Source: Acidimicrobiia bacterium
Lineage (GTDB): Bacteria; Acidobacteriota; Terriglobia; Bryobacterales; Bryobacteraceae
Assembly: GCA_016871315.1 (NCBI GenBank)
Contig: VFZE01000039.1
Location: 1 to 55,715, forward strand
Length of the DNA: 55,715 nt
Direction: 5' to 3'
Positions within the stretch are counted from its first letter, which is position 1; each line of letters begins with the position of its first letter. Under the pieces are notes generated by a model, which did not search any database, was not told where the DNA came from, and saw only the letters and a list, made by a program, of their open reading frames with translations. Made by a program: the position numbers and the translations under genes. Shown in pieces: positions 16,381 through 26,133 of the stretch.

Positions 16381-17561
16381 AACTGCTTTGGGTCAAGACG
16401 GATTTTCTTCACCCGACTACGCGCGGCGGACAGATTCGCACGCTGGAAATGGTGAAGCGTCTGCACAGGCGGCACGAGGTGCATTATGTGGCTTTTGAGG
16501 ATCCCGACCATCCGGAAGGGCTGGCGCGGGCCGGCGAGTATGCCAGTTTTTATTACTCCGTGCCCCATCGGCTTCCCAAGAAACGTTCTCTGGCCTTTGC
16601 CAAGTGGCTTTTTCAAGGACTCTGGGATGAGCTTCCCGTGGCCGTTATGGGATACAGGTCCGGATTGATGCGCCGGCGTATTGAACAACTGCAGGACAAG
16701 GAACGCTTCGACGCGATCGTCTGCGACTTCCTTTTCCCGGCGCCGAACATTCCGGACCTGGCCTCCTGTGTGCTGTTTCAGCACAACGTGGAGGCGCTCA
16801 TCTGGCAGCGGCACGTCGAGCATGCAAAAACACCACTGCATCGCTGGTATTTCCGCCTTCAGGCTGAGCGGATGGCCGCCTATGAGGGGGAGGTTTGCCG
16901 CCGGGTGAAGCGCGTGATCGCGGTATCGGAAAACGACGCGCGGATGATGGAGCGGAATTATCAGCTCGACAAGGTCGGCGATGTGCCCACCGGTGTGGAT
17001 GTCGATTACTTCAGGCCTCCGGCACAAACCGAACCGCGCTATGATCTCATCTTTCTGGGTTCGATGGATTGGATGCCCAACATCTACGGCGCGCAGTGGT
17101 TTTGCGACCGGATACTACCGCTGATCCGTCGGAAACGGCCCGAATGCACATTGGCTCTTGTGGGGCGCAAGCCAGTTGCAGAGATGACGGCATTGGCTGC
17201 CGCGGACCCGCGAATTACAGTGACCGGCACCGTGCCCGATGTTCGTCCCTGGCTGCATGGGGCACGGGTGTCGATCGTACCGCTGCGTATCGGCGGTGGG
17301 ACAAGGCTCAAGGTATTTGAAGCGATGGCGGCCGGCGTGCCCACGGTCTCCACTACTGTAGGAGCCGAAGGCTTGGATGTGCGCGACGGGGAAAACATAC
17401 GGCTGGCCGATGAAGAGGAGCAGTTCGCCGAAGCTTGTTTGGAATTGTTGGAAGACGATGCAGCGCGTGCGCGCATGGCCGCCGCCGGCCAGCAACTGGT
17501 CGCCAGCCGCTACTCCTGGGAGGTAGCCACGGAGCAGTTTGAGCGCTGGCTCGATTCATGA
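16377..17561 (+). CDS. GT4 glycosyltransferase, EPS/exosortase-system type
   Basis: Cytosolic GT-B glycosyltransferase of 394 aa that uses a nucleotide sugar. The ATG at 16377 overlaps the asnB1 stop by ATGA. The N-terminal acceptor half starts WVKTDFLHPTTRGGQIRTL, and the linker and C-terminal half start near YDLIFLGSMDWMPN. The donor-binding segment is IVPLRIGGGTRLKVFEAMAAGVPTV split around Gly/Glu. The sequence style, with LGSMDW and N(I/V)YGAQWF, resembles the sugar transferases that accompany exosortase EPS systems. The downstream gene overlaps by ATGA. Substrate and linkage cannot be told. Confidence 0.85.
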   Translation: MKLLWVKTDFLHPTTRGGQIRTLEMVKRLHRRHEVHYVAFEDPDHPEGLARAGEYASFYYSVPHRLPKKRSLAFAKWLFQGLWDELPVAVMGYRSGLMRRRIEQLQDKERFDAIVCDFLFPAPNIPDLASCVLFQHNVEALIWQRHVEHAKTPLHRWYFRLQAERMAAYEGEVCRRVKRVIAVSENDARMMERNYQLDKVGDVPTGVDVDYFRPPAQTEPRYDLIFLGSMDWMPNIYGAQWFCDRILPLIRRKRPECTLALVGRKPVAEMTALAAADPRITVTGTVPDVRPWLHGARVSIVPLRIGGGTRLKVFEAMAAGVPTVSTTVGAEGLDVRDGENIRLADEEEQFAEACLELLEDDAARARMAAAGQQLVASRYSWEVATEQFERWLDS

Positions 17562-18844
17562 GCATTGATTCCAGACTGAGCAGCCTGCTGTCAGGCCGGC
17601 GCGCGATGGCGGCCGTGCTTGTGGTGGCGCTGGTGTCGCAGATCGCGTTTTTCATTGTGCTATCGCCGGAAGCGAGAACAACTCAATCCCCGGATTACAC
17701 GAGTTTCTATGAGCCTCTGGCACGCAGCCTGGCAGCCGGGCAGGGCTATCGCTCCGCCGATGGAGAAGTCTCCACCTTGTATCCGCCAGGCTTTTCCATT
17801 GTGTTAGCTGCCGTGTTTCAGCTCTCCGCCGTTACAGGGATTCCTGAGCAGGCGGTGATGCGGCTGTTTATCATTCTGGGGAGCGTGCTTGGAACGCTGC
17901 TCGTGTTTCTGATCGCGCGGCAGGCGCTGCCCTTAAGGGGCGCCGCGATTGCCGCATTGCTCTGGTCGACGTATCCGTTTTATGTCTATATCTCCAAACA
18001 GGCGAATTCAGAGACTCCTTTCGCAGTGCTATTGTTCGGAGCCCTGCTGCTGTTTCTGAAAGACTGGAGAAGCGGCAGGCCGCGGATGACAGCGGCGGCC
18101 TTTGCCGGATTGTTGCTAGGCTTTGCGGCGCTGGTGCGGCCGCTGGTGCTGTTTCTGCCGGGACTGCTTGGCCTGCTGCTGCTGTGGAGGCCAGGCCCCA
18201 CGGGGCGGCGTTCGCGGATTGCCTGGATGGCGGTATTCACGCTGTGCTACGGCGCGGTGCTGGCGCCGTGGGAGATCTACGTCCAACAGCATACCGGACA
18301 GTGGATCCCTGTTAGCACCAACGGCAGGCATAGCATGATGGATGGCATGACTTTCGCGCGGATCCCTCAAGGCAGCGGCCAGCTGCTGGAGGTGCATCCG
18401 AAAGTGCGCGCGCTGATGAATGCGGTCTATGATCACCACAGGGAACTGAAGACTAGCGGCGACATCGTCCGCTTCTTTTTCCAGTACGCTAAACAGGATC
18501 CGGAGGCGGCAGCCCGGATGCTTTGGCTCAAGATCACGCGTGTCTGGTATGCGACCAACGCGCAGTGGTACGAGAACTGGAATATCGCGGTGCAGATTCC
18601 CTATCTTCTGCTCGTTATTGCCGGGTTCCGGCTTGGGTGGCGCGATCCGGAGAACCACCATTTGTTCTTGATGGCGGCGGCGGTGGTTGCCTATTTTTGG
18701 GTGATGGCGGCGGTGGTGCTGCCGATCCTGCGTTACATGGTTCCCGGGCTGGCGCTTTTGATGGCGCCGGCGGCGGTTACCGTGGACGCAGCGATTCGGG
18801 CGATCGGCGGGGGCAAGCCGGGGCAGCGCCGGCTGGGCTCATGA
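17558..18844 (+). CDS. GT39/PMT-like membrane glycosyltransferase
   Basis: Polytopic protein of 428 aa with about ten membrane segments. The first loop carries the acidic SPDYTSFYEPLARSLAAG motif expected of GT-C enzymes. Later features are LYPPGFSIVLA and YISKQANSETPFAVLL, and the C-terminal region has a long soluble loop (residues about 250-330). The ATG overlaps the preceding stop. Enzymes of this group use lipid-linked sugars at the periplasmic face, to glycosylate proteins, lipids or polysaccharide. It sits in the middle of the asnB1-algD operon. The acceptor is unknown. Confidence 0.75.
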   Translation: MSIDSRLSSLLSGRRAMAAVLVVALVSQIAFFIVLSPEARTTQSPDYTSFYEPLARSLAAGQGYRSADGEVSTLYPPGFSIVLAAVFQLSAVTGIPEQAVMRLFIILGSVLGTLLVFLIARQALPLRGAAIAALLWSTYPFYVYISKQANSETPFAVLLFGALLLFLKDWRSGRPRMTAAAFAGLLLGFAALVRPLVLFLPGLLGLLLLWRPGPTGRRSRIAWMAVFTLCYGAVLAPWEIYVQQHTGQWIPVSTNGRHSMMDGMTFARIPQGSGQLLEVHPKVRALMNAVYDHHRELKTSGDIVRFFFQYAKQDPEAAARMLWLKITRVWYATNAQWYENWNIAVQIPYLLLVIAGFRLGWRDPENHHLFLMAAAVVAYFWVMAAVVLPILRYMVPGLALLMAPAAVTVDAAIRAIGGGKPGQRRLGS

Positions 18845-19992
18845 GCGCGATCGCCGTCTTCACGGTTTCCACCGTAGTGATTATTTATGTGATGGCCGGG
18901 TATCCGCTGCTGCTGGCGTTACGGGCGCGGCGTCAATGCCGGCCTGTTGCGAAAGGCGACTATGAGCCGCAAATCAGCCTGTTGATCGCGGTGCACAACG
19001 GGGCGGAGTTTGTTGCAGCCAAACTGCGCAGCGTCCTGGCGTTGCACTATCCGCGCCAGAAGATGGAGATTCTGGTGGCCTCGGATGGCTCCACCGATGG
19101 GACGAATGAAATCGTCCGCGGATTCTCCGGAGACGATGTGCGCCTGCTGACGTTGCCCCATAGTGGCAAGTGCGCCGCCCTGAACGCCGCCATCGATCAG
19201 GCACGCGGAGAGATTATCGTGTTCACCGACGTGCGCCAGCGGCTGGATCCGGATAGTGTCCGGCTCATGATGCGCTGTTTCGCCGACCCGGCAGTGGGAG
19301 TTGTCAGCGGCGATCTACGGATTGAGAAAGGCACATCGCAGGAGGAGGCCGATATCGGGTTATACCGGCGCATGGAAAGTTGGATCCGCGACCGGTTGAG
19401 TTGGATGGATTCCATGTTCGGCGCCACAGGATCGCTGTACGCGATTCGCCGCGGCTTGGTTGTCAGGCTGCCCGAGGATCTCCTGTTGGATGACATGTAC
19501 ATGCCGCTAGAGGGGGCCTTCCGGCATGGATATCGTTGCGTGTTGGAACCGGCAGCCCTTGCCTACGACATTCCGACGCGACGCGAAGCGGAATTCTGGC
19601 GCAAGATGCGCACCCTTGCCGGCAACTATCAGTTGTGGATGAAATGCCCCTGGCTGCTAGGCCCTTCCAATCGCAGACTGTTCGATTTTCTTTCCCATAA
19701 AGCCGGGCGCTTGGTGCTTCCCTTTTTATTGGTGGCGGTGGCGTGCAGCTCCTGGTTTCTGCCCTCTCCATGGCGCGAGCCCGTGCTGGCTGCACAAGCT
19801 CTCTTCTATGGCCTGGCGCTGGCCGATCCGATTCTGCCGCGAAGTTCTGTGTTGAAGGGGATCTCCTCGCCGGCGCGCACCTTTGTCGTGATGATGGCGG
19901 CGGCGGTGGGCGGGTTGGCAATTTTCTTTGTTCCGGCGCGCCGGCTGTGGAAAGTAGCCGGAGGCTCCACGGAGCCGGAAGGTCTGTCATAG
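18841..19992 (+). CDS. GT2 family glycosyltransferase (membrane)
   Basis: Protein of 383 aa starting at the ATG at 18841, which overlaps the upstream stop. One N-terminal membrane helix precedes a GT-A domain: PQISLLIAVHNGAEFVAAKLRS, EILVASDGSTDGT, and FTDVRQRLDPD in the position of the DxD-like acidic site. LLLDDMYMPLEGAFRHG follows, and two or three membrane helices lie near the C-terminus (about 285-370). The architecture matches processive or chain-extending synthases of exopolysaccharide loci. Whether it makes a polymer or adds one sugar is not visible. Confidence 0.85.
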   Translation: MSAIAVFTVSTVVIIYVMAGYPLLLALRARRQCRPVAKGDYEPQISLLIAVHNGAEFVAAKLRSVLALHYPRQKMEILVASDGSTDGTNEIVRGFSGDDVRLLTLPHSGKCAALNAAIDQARGEIIVFTDVRQRLDPDSVRLMMRCFADPAVGVVSGDLRIEKGTSQEEADIGLYRRMESWIRDRLSWMDSMFGATGSLYAIRRGLVVRLPEDLLLDDMYMPLEGAFRHGYRCVLEPAALAYDIPTRREAEFWRKMRTLAGNYQLWMKCPWLLGPSNRRLFDFLSHKAGRLVLPFLLVAVACSSWFLPSPWREPVLAAQALFYGLALADPILPRSSVLKGISSPARTFVVMMAAAVGGLAIFFVPARRLWKVAGGSTEPEGLS

Positions 19993-20008
19993 TCAAAAGA
20001 TTATTCGC

Positions 20009-21277
20009 ATGGCACATACGGAAATCGTGGTTCTTGGACTGGGGTATGTAGGGTGCGTCACCGCCGCTTGTTTTGCCCGGCTGGGTTATTCGGTCACCGG
20101 CGTCGACCGCGACGAGCTGAAAGTGAACGCGGTGCTTGCCGCACGCGCTCCTTTCTTTGAACCAGGGCTGGAAGAGCTGATCCAAAAAGGAGTGGCAGCG
20201 GGCAGACTGAAGGCTTCCGTCGATGCCGCCGCAGCGCTGGCACAGGCAGACTTCGCGTTCATCTGCGTGGGCACGCCGTCGCAGGCCAACGGCAGCCAGA
20301 GCCTGGAACAACTGGAGCGCATCTGCCAGCAGCTTCGTCCGGTGCTGAGTAAACGCGGTAAGCCGCTTGTGGTGGTGGTACGCTCCACGGTTTTCCCGGG
20401 CACGGCCGAGGAGGTGGTGATGCCAGCGTTGGGAGCGGCGCCCGGTCAGGCTGCGGTGGTTTCCAACCCGGAGTTTCTCCGGGAAGGCTCGGCGGTGAAG
20501 GATTTTCTGGAGCCGTCGCTGGTGGTGGTGGGAGGCGCGGATGCCGGCGCGGTCGCGCGCACCTCGGCGCTGTACGGTCCGCTGGGCGTGCCCGTCTGCC
20601 AGGTGTCGCTTCGGGCAGCGGAGATGATCAAGTATGCCTGCAATGCTTTCCATGCCGTGAAGATCGCTTTTGCCAATGAAGTGGGCGCCCTCTCCACGCG
20701 GTTCGATGTGGACCCGCAGGAGGTCATGGCCACCTTATGCCGTGATGAGAAGCTGAACATCTCACCGGCCTACTTGAAGCCCGGGTTCGCTTTCGGCGGC
20801 TCCTGCCTGCCCAAGGATCTGCGGGCGCTGAATTTCCGCGCTTCACGCCTGGACCTGGAACTGCCCCTTCTGCGCAGTGCCCTGTCAAGCAATCAGGCGC
20901 ATCTGGACCGTGCCATTCACGCCATCCTCGCCTTGCCGGCCCAAAAGTTGGGGGTGGTTGGGCTGGCTTTCAAGGAAAACACCGACGACGTGCGGGAAAG
21001 TCCTGTTGTGGCGCTACTGGAATCGTTGATTGGCAAAGGGCGCCAAGTGCGGGTCCATGATCCGCACATCCGGATGGATTCCATCTATGGTGCCAACCGG
21101 AACTTCGTGGAATCCAGCATTCCTCACATCGGCAAGCTGCTGGATTCCAGCCTGGAAGGATTGTTGGGCTGGGCGGATCATCTGGTGATCGCGCAGAAAC
21201 AAGGCCCGGAGGCGATGCGCAAGATTGGCGAGTCTAGATTGCCGGTGACCGATCTGGTGAACCGCGTTACGGGGTAG
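20009..21277 (+). CDS. algD: GDP-mannose 6-dehydrogenase (AlgD-like)
   Basis: Oxidises GDP-mannose to GDP-mannuronate with two NAD+, giving the precursor of alginate-type uronates. The 422 aa have an N-terminal Rossmann fold (VVLGLGYVGCVTAACFARLG), a central helix with EMIKYACNAFHAVKIAFANE (Lys208, Asn212) and the catalytic Cys266 in PGFAFGGSCLPKDLRAL. The GFAFGGSCLPKD block and the late VRESP and SIPHIGKLL blocks match AlgD better than UDP-glucose dehydrogenase (GFGGSCFPKD). It closes the plus-strand operon 17 bp after the GT2 gene and overlaps the convergent lyase gene by 11 bp. A UDP-sugar dehydrogenase is the less likely alternative. Confidence 0.85.
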   Translation: MAHTEIVVLGLGYVGCVTAACFARLGYSVTGVDRDELKVNAVLAARAPFFEPGLEELIQKGVAAGRLKASVDAAAALAQADFAFICVGTPSQANGSQSLEQLERICQQLRPVLSKRGKPLVVVVRSTVFPGTAEEVVMPALGAAPGQAAVVSNPEFLREGSAVKDFLEPSLVVVGGADAGAVARTSALYGPLGVPVCQVSLRAAEMIKYACNAFHAVKIAFANEVGALSTRFDVDPQEVMATLCRDEKLNISPAYLKPGFAFGGSCLPKDLRALNFRASRLDLELPLLRSALSSNQAHLDRAIHAILALPAQKLGVVGLAFKENTDDVRESPVVALLESLIGKGRQVRVHDPHIRMDSIYGANRNFVESSIPHIGKLLDSSLEGLLGWADHLVIAQKQGPEAMRKIGESRLPVTDLVNRVTG

Positions 21278-23066
21278 AGCTCCAATGCAGACGCCAGCTG
21301 CAGCGGTACGGCAAGCGCTGGCGCACGCGAAGGCAGGCAACCGGCGCCGGTTCCCGCCGCGCATGGGCGGGGCTGAACCAGCCGGATTCGTTCACATGGC
21401 CGGGAGGCAATTCCAGCTGGCGCAGAGCGCTCTCATCGGCGGGATGCCAGAAGAACTCGAGGAAGTGCTCTCCTGGCGGCCCGTCGATTTCCTCGTGAAT
21501 ATGGATGCAGCTTGGGTCGGACAACTCCAGCCGGCGCACATGGCGGAAGCCATTGTAGGAGCAGGAAGCCGCGACACGCTCCATTTCGCAGTAGAGTAAG
21601 CGGATTTCCGGCCCGCCCTTCCAACCGAATGGTCCATCCGGCACGGCCTGATCTTGTCCATTAATGCGCACCGTGTTGTGCGCCGCCGAGCCGCGGAAGG
21701 CGTTCCGTTGTTCCTTGTCGCTATAGCTGAATGTGCCGGGGTCGATCAGAATCTCCTGTTCGCCTTGGCGCACCACGATATGCAGCGCGTCGGAATGGCT
21801 GTGTCCGGCTCGGCCCCATCCGAAGCCGCCGCAATCGAACAGAACCTGCCGTTCATCCCGCGCCCAGACAACCATCCCGATGTTGTCAAAGCGCCTCAGT
21901 TCGGGATGGTGGTTGCCGTCTTCCAGCTCCGGCAGTGCGGGCATCCACCAAGCGCCCTGCCAGCGCCAATCGCTTCTCAACCAAGCCCAGGTTCCTCCTC
22001 CCAGTAATGCGGCTGCTGTGGCCAGCGTGGCCCGGCCATACTCAGCGGGATTGCCGAACGGGTGAAAGAACCGGCCGCCATCATCGTCCCCTATAAATGG
22101 CAGGCGCCGCGATGGTCCCATCAGCGCATCCAGATAAACAGCCATGCGTGTAAGCACCTCCTGCCAGCGCGGTTTCATGGCGCCCAGCGCGGCAGCGAAC
22201 AGAAACATGTCCAAGGCGTAGACGTGATAATAGCTGGAATGCTCAAAATGACTGCCGTCGGCCTGCACCTGGCAATCCAGCTGCTGGTCCAGCACGGATT
22301 CGCCAAGCTTCCGCCAGTGTTCCGAGCGCGGCCATTCCAGCAGCACGACGCCAAGCGCATACAAGGCTACCGCTTCCCCCAGAAGGTGCGTGTTTGGGGA
22401 GAAATAATGCGAAAGATTTGCCTCCAGGTGGAGACCGTGACGGTATAGCGTCTGCAGAAACCTGGCACGAAGCGCGGCCGGAAGCCTGGGTCCATCCAGG
22501 TGGTAGATCCATATCCAGCTCAAGGCGCGGAAAGCCACCTCGAGGGCGCTGGCCCAATTGATCCCCCGCTGGAATGGGTTCTGCTCCATCCATTGCTCCA
22601 GCTGTGTAGCCAGCTCCGTACGGGACTCCTCGCGCTGATGCAGCAGAGCATCCTGAGCCAGGATGACCAAGTGCTGGTGACGGTTGAGCTCCCAGATCAG
22701 TTTGTGATCACCCGCACGGCCGGCGTCCAGGTAGGGAATTCGCCAGAAGTAGTCCGGTTCGGTTTCGCGGCCCGATGCATAGTCTCGCCGCCAGCGGATT
22801 TCCGGCCCCGTCTCCACCATGGTGCCGAGCAGCGGGATGCGATGGGAGCGGATCGAGTCAGCCAGATCCGCGATCTGTTCAGAGCATTCCGTGCCTCGAA
22901 AACGGCGGCGCAGCATTTCCGCATCCGGCAGCTTGTTCAGGGGTATTTGAGCGTGTTGCGGCGCTGCCGGCAGATGCATCAGCATCATCAGGTTCCAGAG
23001 TTCCTGCCGGATGCGGAAACCGGCCTCGCGCGGGTTCATCAGCAGGCGGGCGAGCTTCCGGATCAC
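21267..23066 (-). CDS. Heparinase II/III-like polysaccharide lyase
   Basis: Protein of 599 aa with an N-terminal alpha-toroid (about residues 80-370; SPNTHLLGEAVALYALG, HFEHSSYYHVYALD) and a C-terminal beta-sandwich (FGWGRAGHSHSDALHIVV, IDPGTFSYSDKEQRNAFRGSAAHNTVRING). These are the landmarks of the heparinase II/III family of uronate-polymer lyases. In EPS loci such enzymes trim or release the polymer, or serve in its export. No signal peptide is evident, which is typical of locus-encoded members. The GTG start at 23066 overlaps the upstream GT4 stop (GTGA). A substrate containing mannuronate would fit the convergent algD gene; that link is inference. Confidence 0.85.
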   Translation of the reverse strand: MIRKLARLLMNPREAGFRIRQELWNLMMLMHLPAAPQHAQIPLNKLPDAEMLRRRFRGTECSEQIADLADSIRSHRIPLLGTMVETGPEIRWRRDYASGRETEPDYFWRIPYLDAGRAGDHKLIWELNRHQHLVILAQDALLHQREESRTELATQLEQWMEQNPFQRGINWASALEVAFRALSWIWIYHLDGPRLPAALRARFLQTLYRHGLHLEANLSHYFSPNTHLLGEAVALYALGVVLLEWPRSEHWRKLGESVLDQQLDCQVQADGSHFEHSSYYHVYALDMFLFAAALGAMKPRWQEVLTRMAVYLDALMGPSRRLPFIGDDDGGRFFHPFGNPAEYGRATLATAAALLGGGTWAWLRSDWRWQGAWWMPALPELEDGNHHPELRRFDNIGMVVWARDERQVLFDCGGFGWGRAGHSHSDALHIVVRQGEQEILIDPGTFSYSDKEQRNAFRGSAAHNTVRINGQDQAVPDGPFGWKGGPEIRLLYCEMERVAASCSYNGFRHVRRLELSDPSCIHIHEEIDGPPGEHFLEFFWHPADESALRQLELPPGHVNESGWFSPAHARREPAPVACLRVRQRLPYRCSWRLHWSSTP

Positions 23067-24136
23067 GGATTTCTCTCAACCAGCCGCCGGTACAGCGCAA
23101 CCCATTTATTGAGGCTATGTTCGGGCGCATATTCCTGCACGGCCTCATACGCTGCCTGGGTGAGCCGCTGGACCAGGTCCGGATCTTCCAGCAGACGGAG
23201 GCAGCACCGTGCCACGCCTTCATGATCCTCCATGTCTACCAGCAACGCGGTTTGCTGATCTTTGACGATATAGGGGATTCCTCCGGCGTGAGTAGCGACG
23301 ATCGGCAACCCGGAAGCCATGCACTCCAGCAGCGACCCGGGCATGCAATCAATGTTCGGCGTGGTCACGTAGATCTCGGCCTGGTCATAGAGCGACGGAA
23401 TCTTTTCCTGCGGCACGCTGCCGAGGAACTGAGTGTGGCGCAAACCAAGCCCGGCGGCCATTTCCTCCAGCTCCGCGCGAAGAGGCCCGTCATGCGCAAT
23501 GGTGAGGGTAGCCTCCGGATAGCGCTGCTGAATCAAGGCGAAGGCTCGGAGAATGCACGGAATGTTGTACAGAGTTTCCAGGCCGCGATTCGTCATCAGC
23601 GCCGGCCGCACAGGGCCGCGTTTGCGGTAGCGGAACCGGCTGGTGTCCAGGAAGTTCGGGATTGATTCCGCTGCGATGCCGTACCTGCCGAATACGTCCA
23701 CAAGATAACCGGATGGCGCCACCACGGCATCGGCCAAGCGGATAGTGGGTATCGCGGTGCGCCAGTTCCGAAGATGATCTTCGCAGCGCCCGTCCCGGTA
23801 GTTGAGAATCACCTGCTTTCCGTATAGCTTCCCCACCAGAATCGCCGGCATCGACCACAGCGTGTATGACCAGAATGAAGCGGTGAAAATGTGCAGTACA
23901 TCAGCGGAGGCGGCTCGAACCGCCAGCATGAGCATGTAATGGATGAAGTTCACCGTCGTGCGCAAATAGCGTACACGGTGCGCCCAGCGCAGTGGAGCCG
24001 GGAAACGCTGGTTAATAGGGAGGAACTTCATCGCCACCTGAGGAACCTTGGTCATCTCCCGGCGGATCCGGCCCGCTTGTATCGATTGACCTCCCACGAT
24101 GTCCTCGGAGGGAGCGACCAGCAGGACGCGAATCAC
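23063..24136 (-). CDS. GT4 glycosyltransferase
   Basis: GT-B transferase of 357 aa. The GTG at 24136 is chosen because it overlaps the asnB2 stop (GTGA) and gives the typical N-terminus VIRVLLVAPSEDIVGGQSI; longer readings run back into asnB2. The C-terminal half has LTIAHDGPLRAELEEMA and the donor-site block TTPNIDCMPGSLLECMASG followed by GLPIVATHAGGIPY. It is the middle gene of an overlapping three-gene operon (asnB2, GT4, lyase). Donor and acceptor are not identifiable. Confidence 0.87.
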   Translation of the reverse strand: MIRVLLVAPSEDIVGGQSIQAGRIRREMTKVPQVAMKFLPINQRFPAPLRWAHRVRYLRTTVNFIHYMLMLAVRAASADVLHIFTASFWSYTLWSMPAILVGKLYGKQVILNYRDGRCEDHLRNWRTAIPTIRLADAVVAPSGYLVDVFGRYGIAAESIPNFLDTSRFRYRKRGPVRPALMTNRGLETLYNIPCILRAFALIQQRYPEATLTIAHDGPLRAELEEMAAGLGLRHTQFLGSVPQEKIPSLYDQAEIYVTTPNIDCMPGSLLECMASGLPIVATHAGGIPYIVKDQQTALLVDMEDHEGVARCCLRLLEDPDLVQRLTQAAYEAVQEYAPEHSLNKWVALYRRLVERNP

Positions 24137-25986
24137 CGTTGGCTCTTTCCCCTGTCCCTGAGCCATGCTTCCAAAACGTACAGCCGCCACAATTGGGCGG
24201 GCGCCGCGTCCTGATTGCATACCGATTGCCAATGGGAGAGCAGCTTGCCGCCATGGATCCATCCGTTCCGGGCCAATTGGCTGTCGGAGAAAGATTCCGT
24301 TACCGCTGCGCGCCAGCGCGTTGTCATCCAGCGCTCAATGGGCACGGTGAAGCCTTGCTTGGGGCCTTCGGCTACCCGCGCGCCCAGGTGTCTTCTGGCC
24401 AACTCGCGCAAGACGGCCTTGAGCGTCCATTTCCGCAAACGGACTTCATACGGCAGTGCGGCGGCCATTTGCCAGAGTTCCTGGTCCAGAAACGGACTGC
24501 GCGCCTCCAGCGCATAGTACATGGCGCCGCAGTCCACCTTCGTCAGGTACTCACAAACAAAGCGCGTGATACGGTCATAGGCAAGAAAATCGTCCAACAC
24601 GCGCCGGCCCGCTTCCATGCTCCAGCGGAGCTGCCGCGCAGCTACGGTTGCGCCGGCCAGTCTGCCCGCCAACAATCCGTGCTGTTCGTAGTACGGGAGC
24701 CCGTCGCGGGCCTGCGCCACCGCGCCTAATCCTCCTGTGGCATAGTTCAAGAAGTTGGCCGCACGCCGCGCCACTCCTTTGCGCGGGAGCGCGTCTTTCA
24801 CAGTAAGCCATGCCTGCCCAGGACCAAATCGCAACGCTCCCGCCAGCAACTGGGCTAGCCGGAAATGGCGATGTTCGGGATAACCCAGAAAGACGTCATC
24901 TCCGCCATCGCCAGTGAGCAACACCGTCGCTTGCTGACGCACCGTCCTGGAGACTCGCAGGATGCCCAGTGCCGAAGTAGTGGAAAACGGCTCCCCATAG
25001 GCGGATACCAATTCCTCCAGCCCGGGCCAGCTATCGCCGGACAGCCGGATCACTTCATGATGAATTCCCAGTTGCTGCGCGGTGGCTGTTGCAGCCGGGG
25101 TCTCATCTTCTAACCCATCGGTGCCGATCGTGAATGCTTTGATATTGGCGCCCAGTTTGGCAATCGCCCAGCACACCAGGCTGGAATCGACGCCTCCGCT
25201 CAACAGCGCGCCAACCGTCACGTCCGCCTCCAGGCGCAGTTTCACTGACTCAAGAAAGAGCTCTTCTGTTCGGGCCACGGCATCCTCAAAGGAAACGCCG
25301 TTGGCGGACGCCACTGGAGGCGCCCAGTACTGCCACTGCCGGCATGCGGAGGCGCTCCATTCCAAAATCGTGGCGGGAGGCAGCTTGTGAATTCCCTCAT
25401 AGATCGCCCGCTCTTGCGTCACCCATCCGAATTCCAGGTAATCCAAGACCGCGGCCTCGTCAATTTCGCCGCCAAAGCCGCCGGCAAACAACGCTCGAAC
25501 CGTGGAGGCAAATGCCAGCGCCGACCCTTGTTCGGCCCACACCAGCGGCTTTACTCCCAAGCGGTCCCGCACCAAGTAGAGCTTCTTCAGATTCTCGTCC
25601 CAGAAGCCGAAGGCAAACATCCCTCGCAGCCGCCGCACCATCGGCTCCAGTCCCCACTCCTGGTAGCCGTGCAGAAGGACCTCAGTATCGGTGGCTGTTC
25701 GGAATTGACACCCTCTGTATTCCAATTCCTCCCGTAAGCGCTTGAAGTTGTAGATGGCGCCGTTGAAAACCACCCCCAACGAGCCATCCGCGCTCCGCAT
25801 CGGTTGTTTGCCCGCCTCGCTCAGATCGAAAATCGCCAGTCGGCGATGCCCTAAAACCGCTGTCGGGAAACAGTCCAGTCCTTCCGCGTCAGGCCCTCGC
25901 CGCGCCAGGTCGGCAGTCATCCGCCGCACGGCCGCTAGAGCCGCCTCGCCGTTTTCCATTCCTGCCACTCCAGCTATGCCGCACAT
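24133..25986 (-). CDS. Asparagine synthetase-like amidotransferase 2
   Basis: Protein of 617 aa with N-terminal glutaminase (MCGIAGVAG, nucleophile Cys2; RRGPD; FNGAIYNF) and C-terminal ATP-PPi domain with LLSGGVDSSL at 262-270 and TGDGGDDVFLGY further on. It is only partly similar to the first copy at 14416, so it is a separate paralog rather than a recent duplicate. It is the first gene of a minus-strand operon with a GT4 and a lyase. The divergent 25987-26133 gap should hold promoters for both directions. Amidation of a sugar acid in the polymer is likely but not shown. Confidence 0.88.
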   Translation of the reverse strand: MCGIAGVAGMENGEAALAAVRRMTADLARRGPDAEGLDCFPTAVLGHRRLAIFDLSEAGKQPMRSADGSLGVVFNGAIYNFKRLREELEYRGCQFRTATDTEVLLHGYQEWGLEPMVRRLRGMFAFGFWDENLKKLYLVRDRLGVKPLVWAEQGSALAFASTVRALFAGGFGGEIDEAAVLDYLEFGWVTQERAIYEGIHKLPPATILEWSASACRQWQYWAPPVASANGVSFEDAVARTEELFLESVKLRLEADVTVGALLSGGVDSSLVCWAIAKLGANIKAFTIGTDGLEDETPAATATAQQLGIHHEVIRLSGDSWPGLEELVSAYGEPFSTTSALGILRVSRTVRQQATVLLTGDGGDDVFLGYPEHRHFRLAQLLAGALRFGPGQAWLTVKDALPRKGVARRAANFLNYATGGLGAVAQARDGLPYYEQHGLLAGRLAGATVAARQLRWSMEAGRRVLDDFLAYDRITRFVCEYLTKVDCGAMYYALEARSPFLDQELWQMAAALPYEVRLRKWTLKAVLRELARRHLGARVAEGPKQGFTVPIERWMTTRWRAAVTESFSDSQLARNGWIHGGKLLSHWQSVCNQDAAPAQLWRLYVLEAWLRDRGKSQR

Positions 25987-26133
25987 GCAGAGATTGTGTT
26001 CTCTCTTTAGAATATGTTACTTGCACGGGGCGAGAGAGGTTCCCTTGGTTGCTGGCGCCGGAAACACTGTGCGATACTCGCTGGTTGTCGGCCTCCGGAC
26101 CCAGACTCGAGTGCGCCGTGTGAAGGGAGACAC

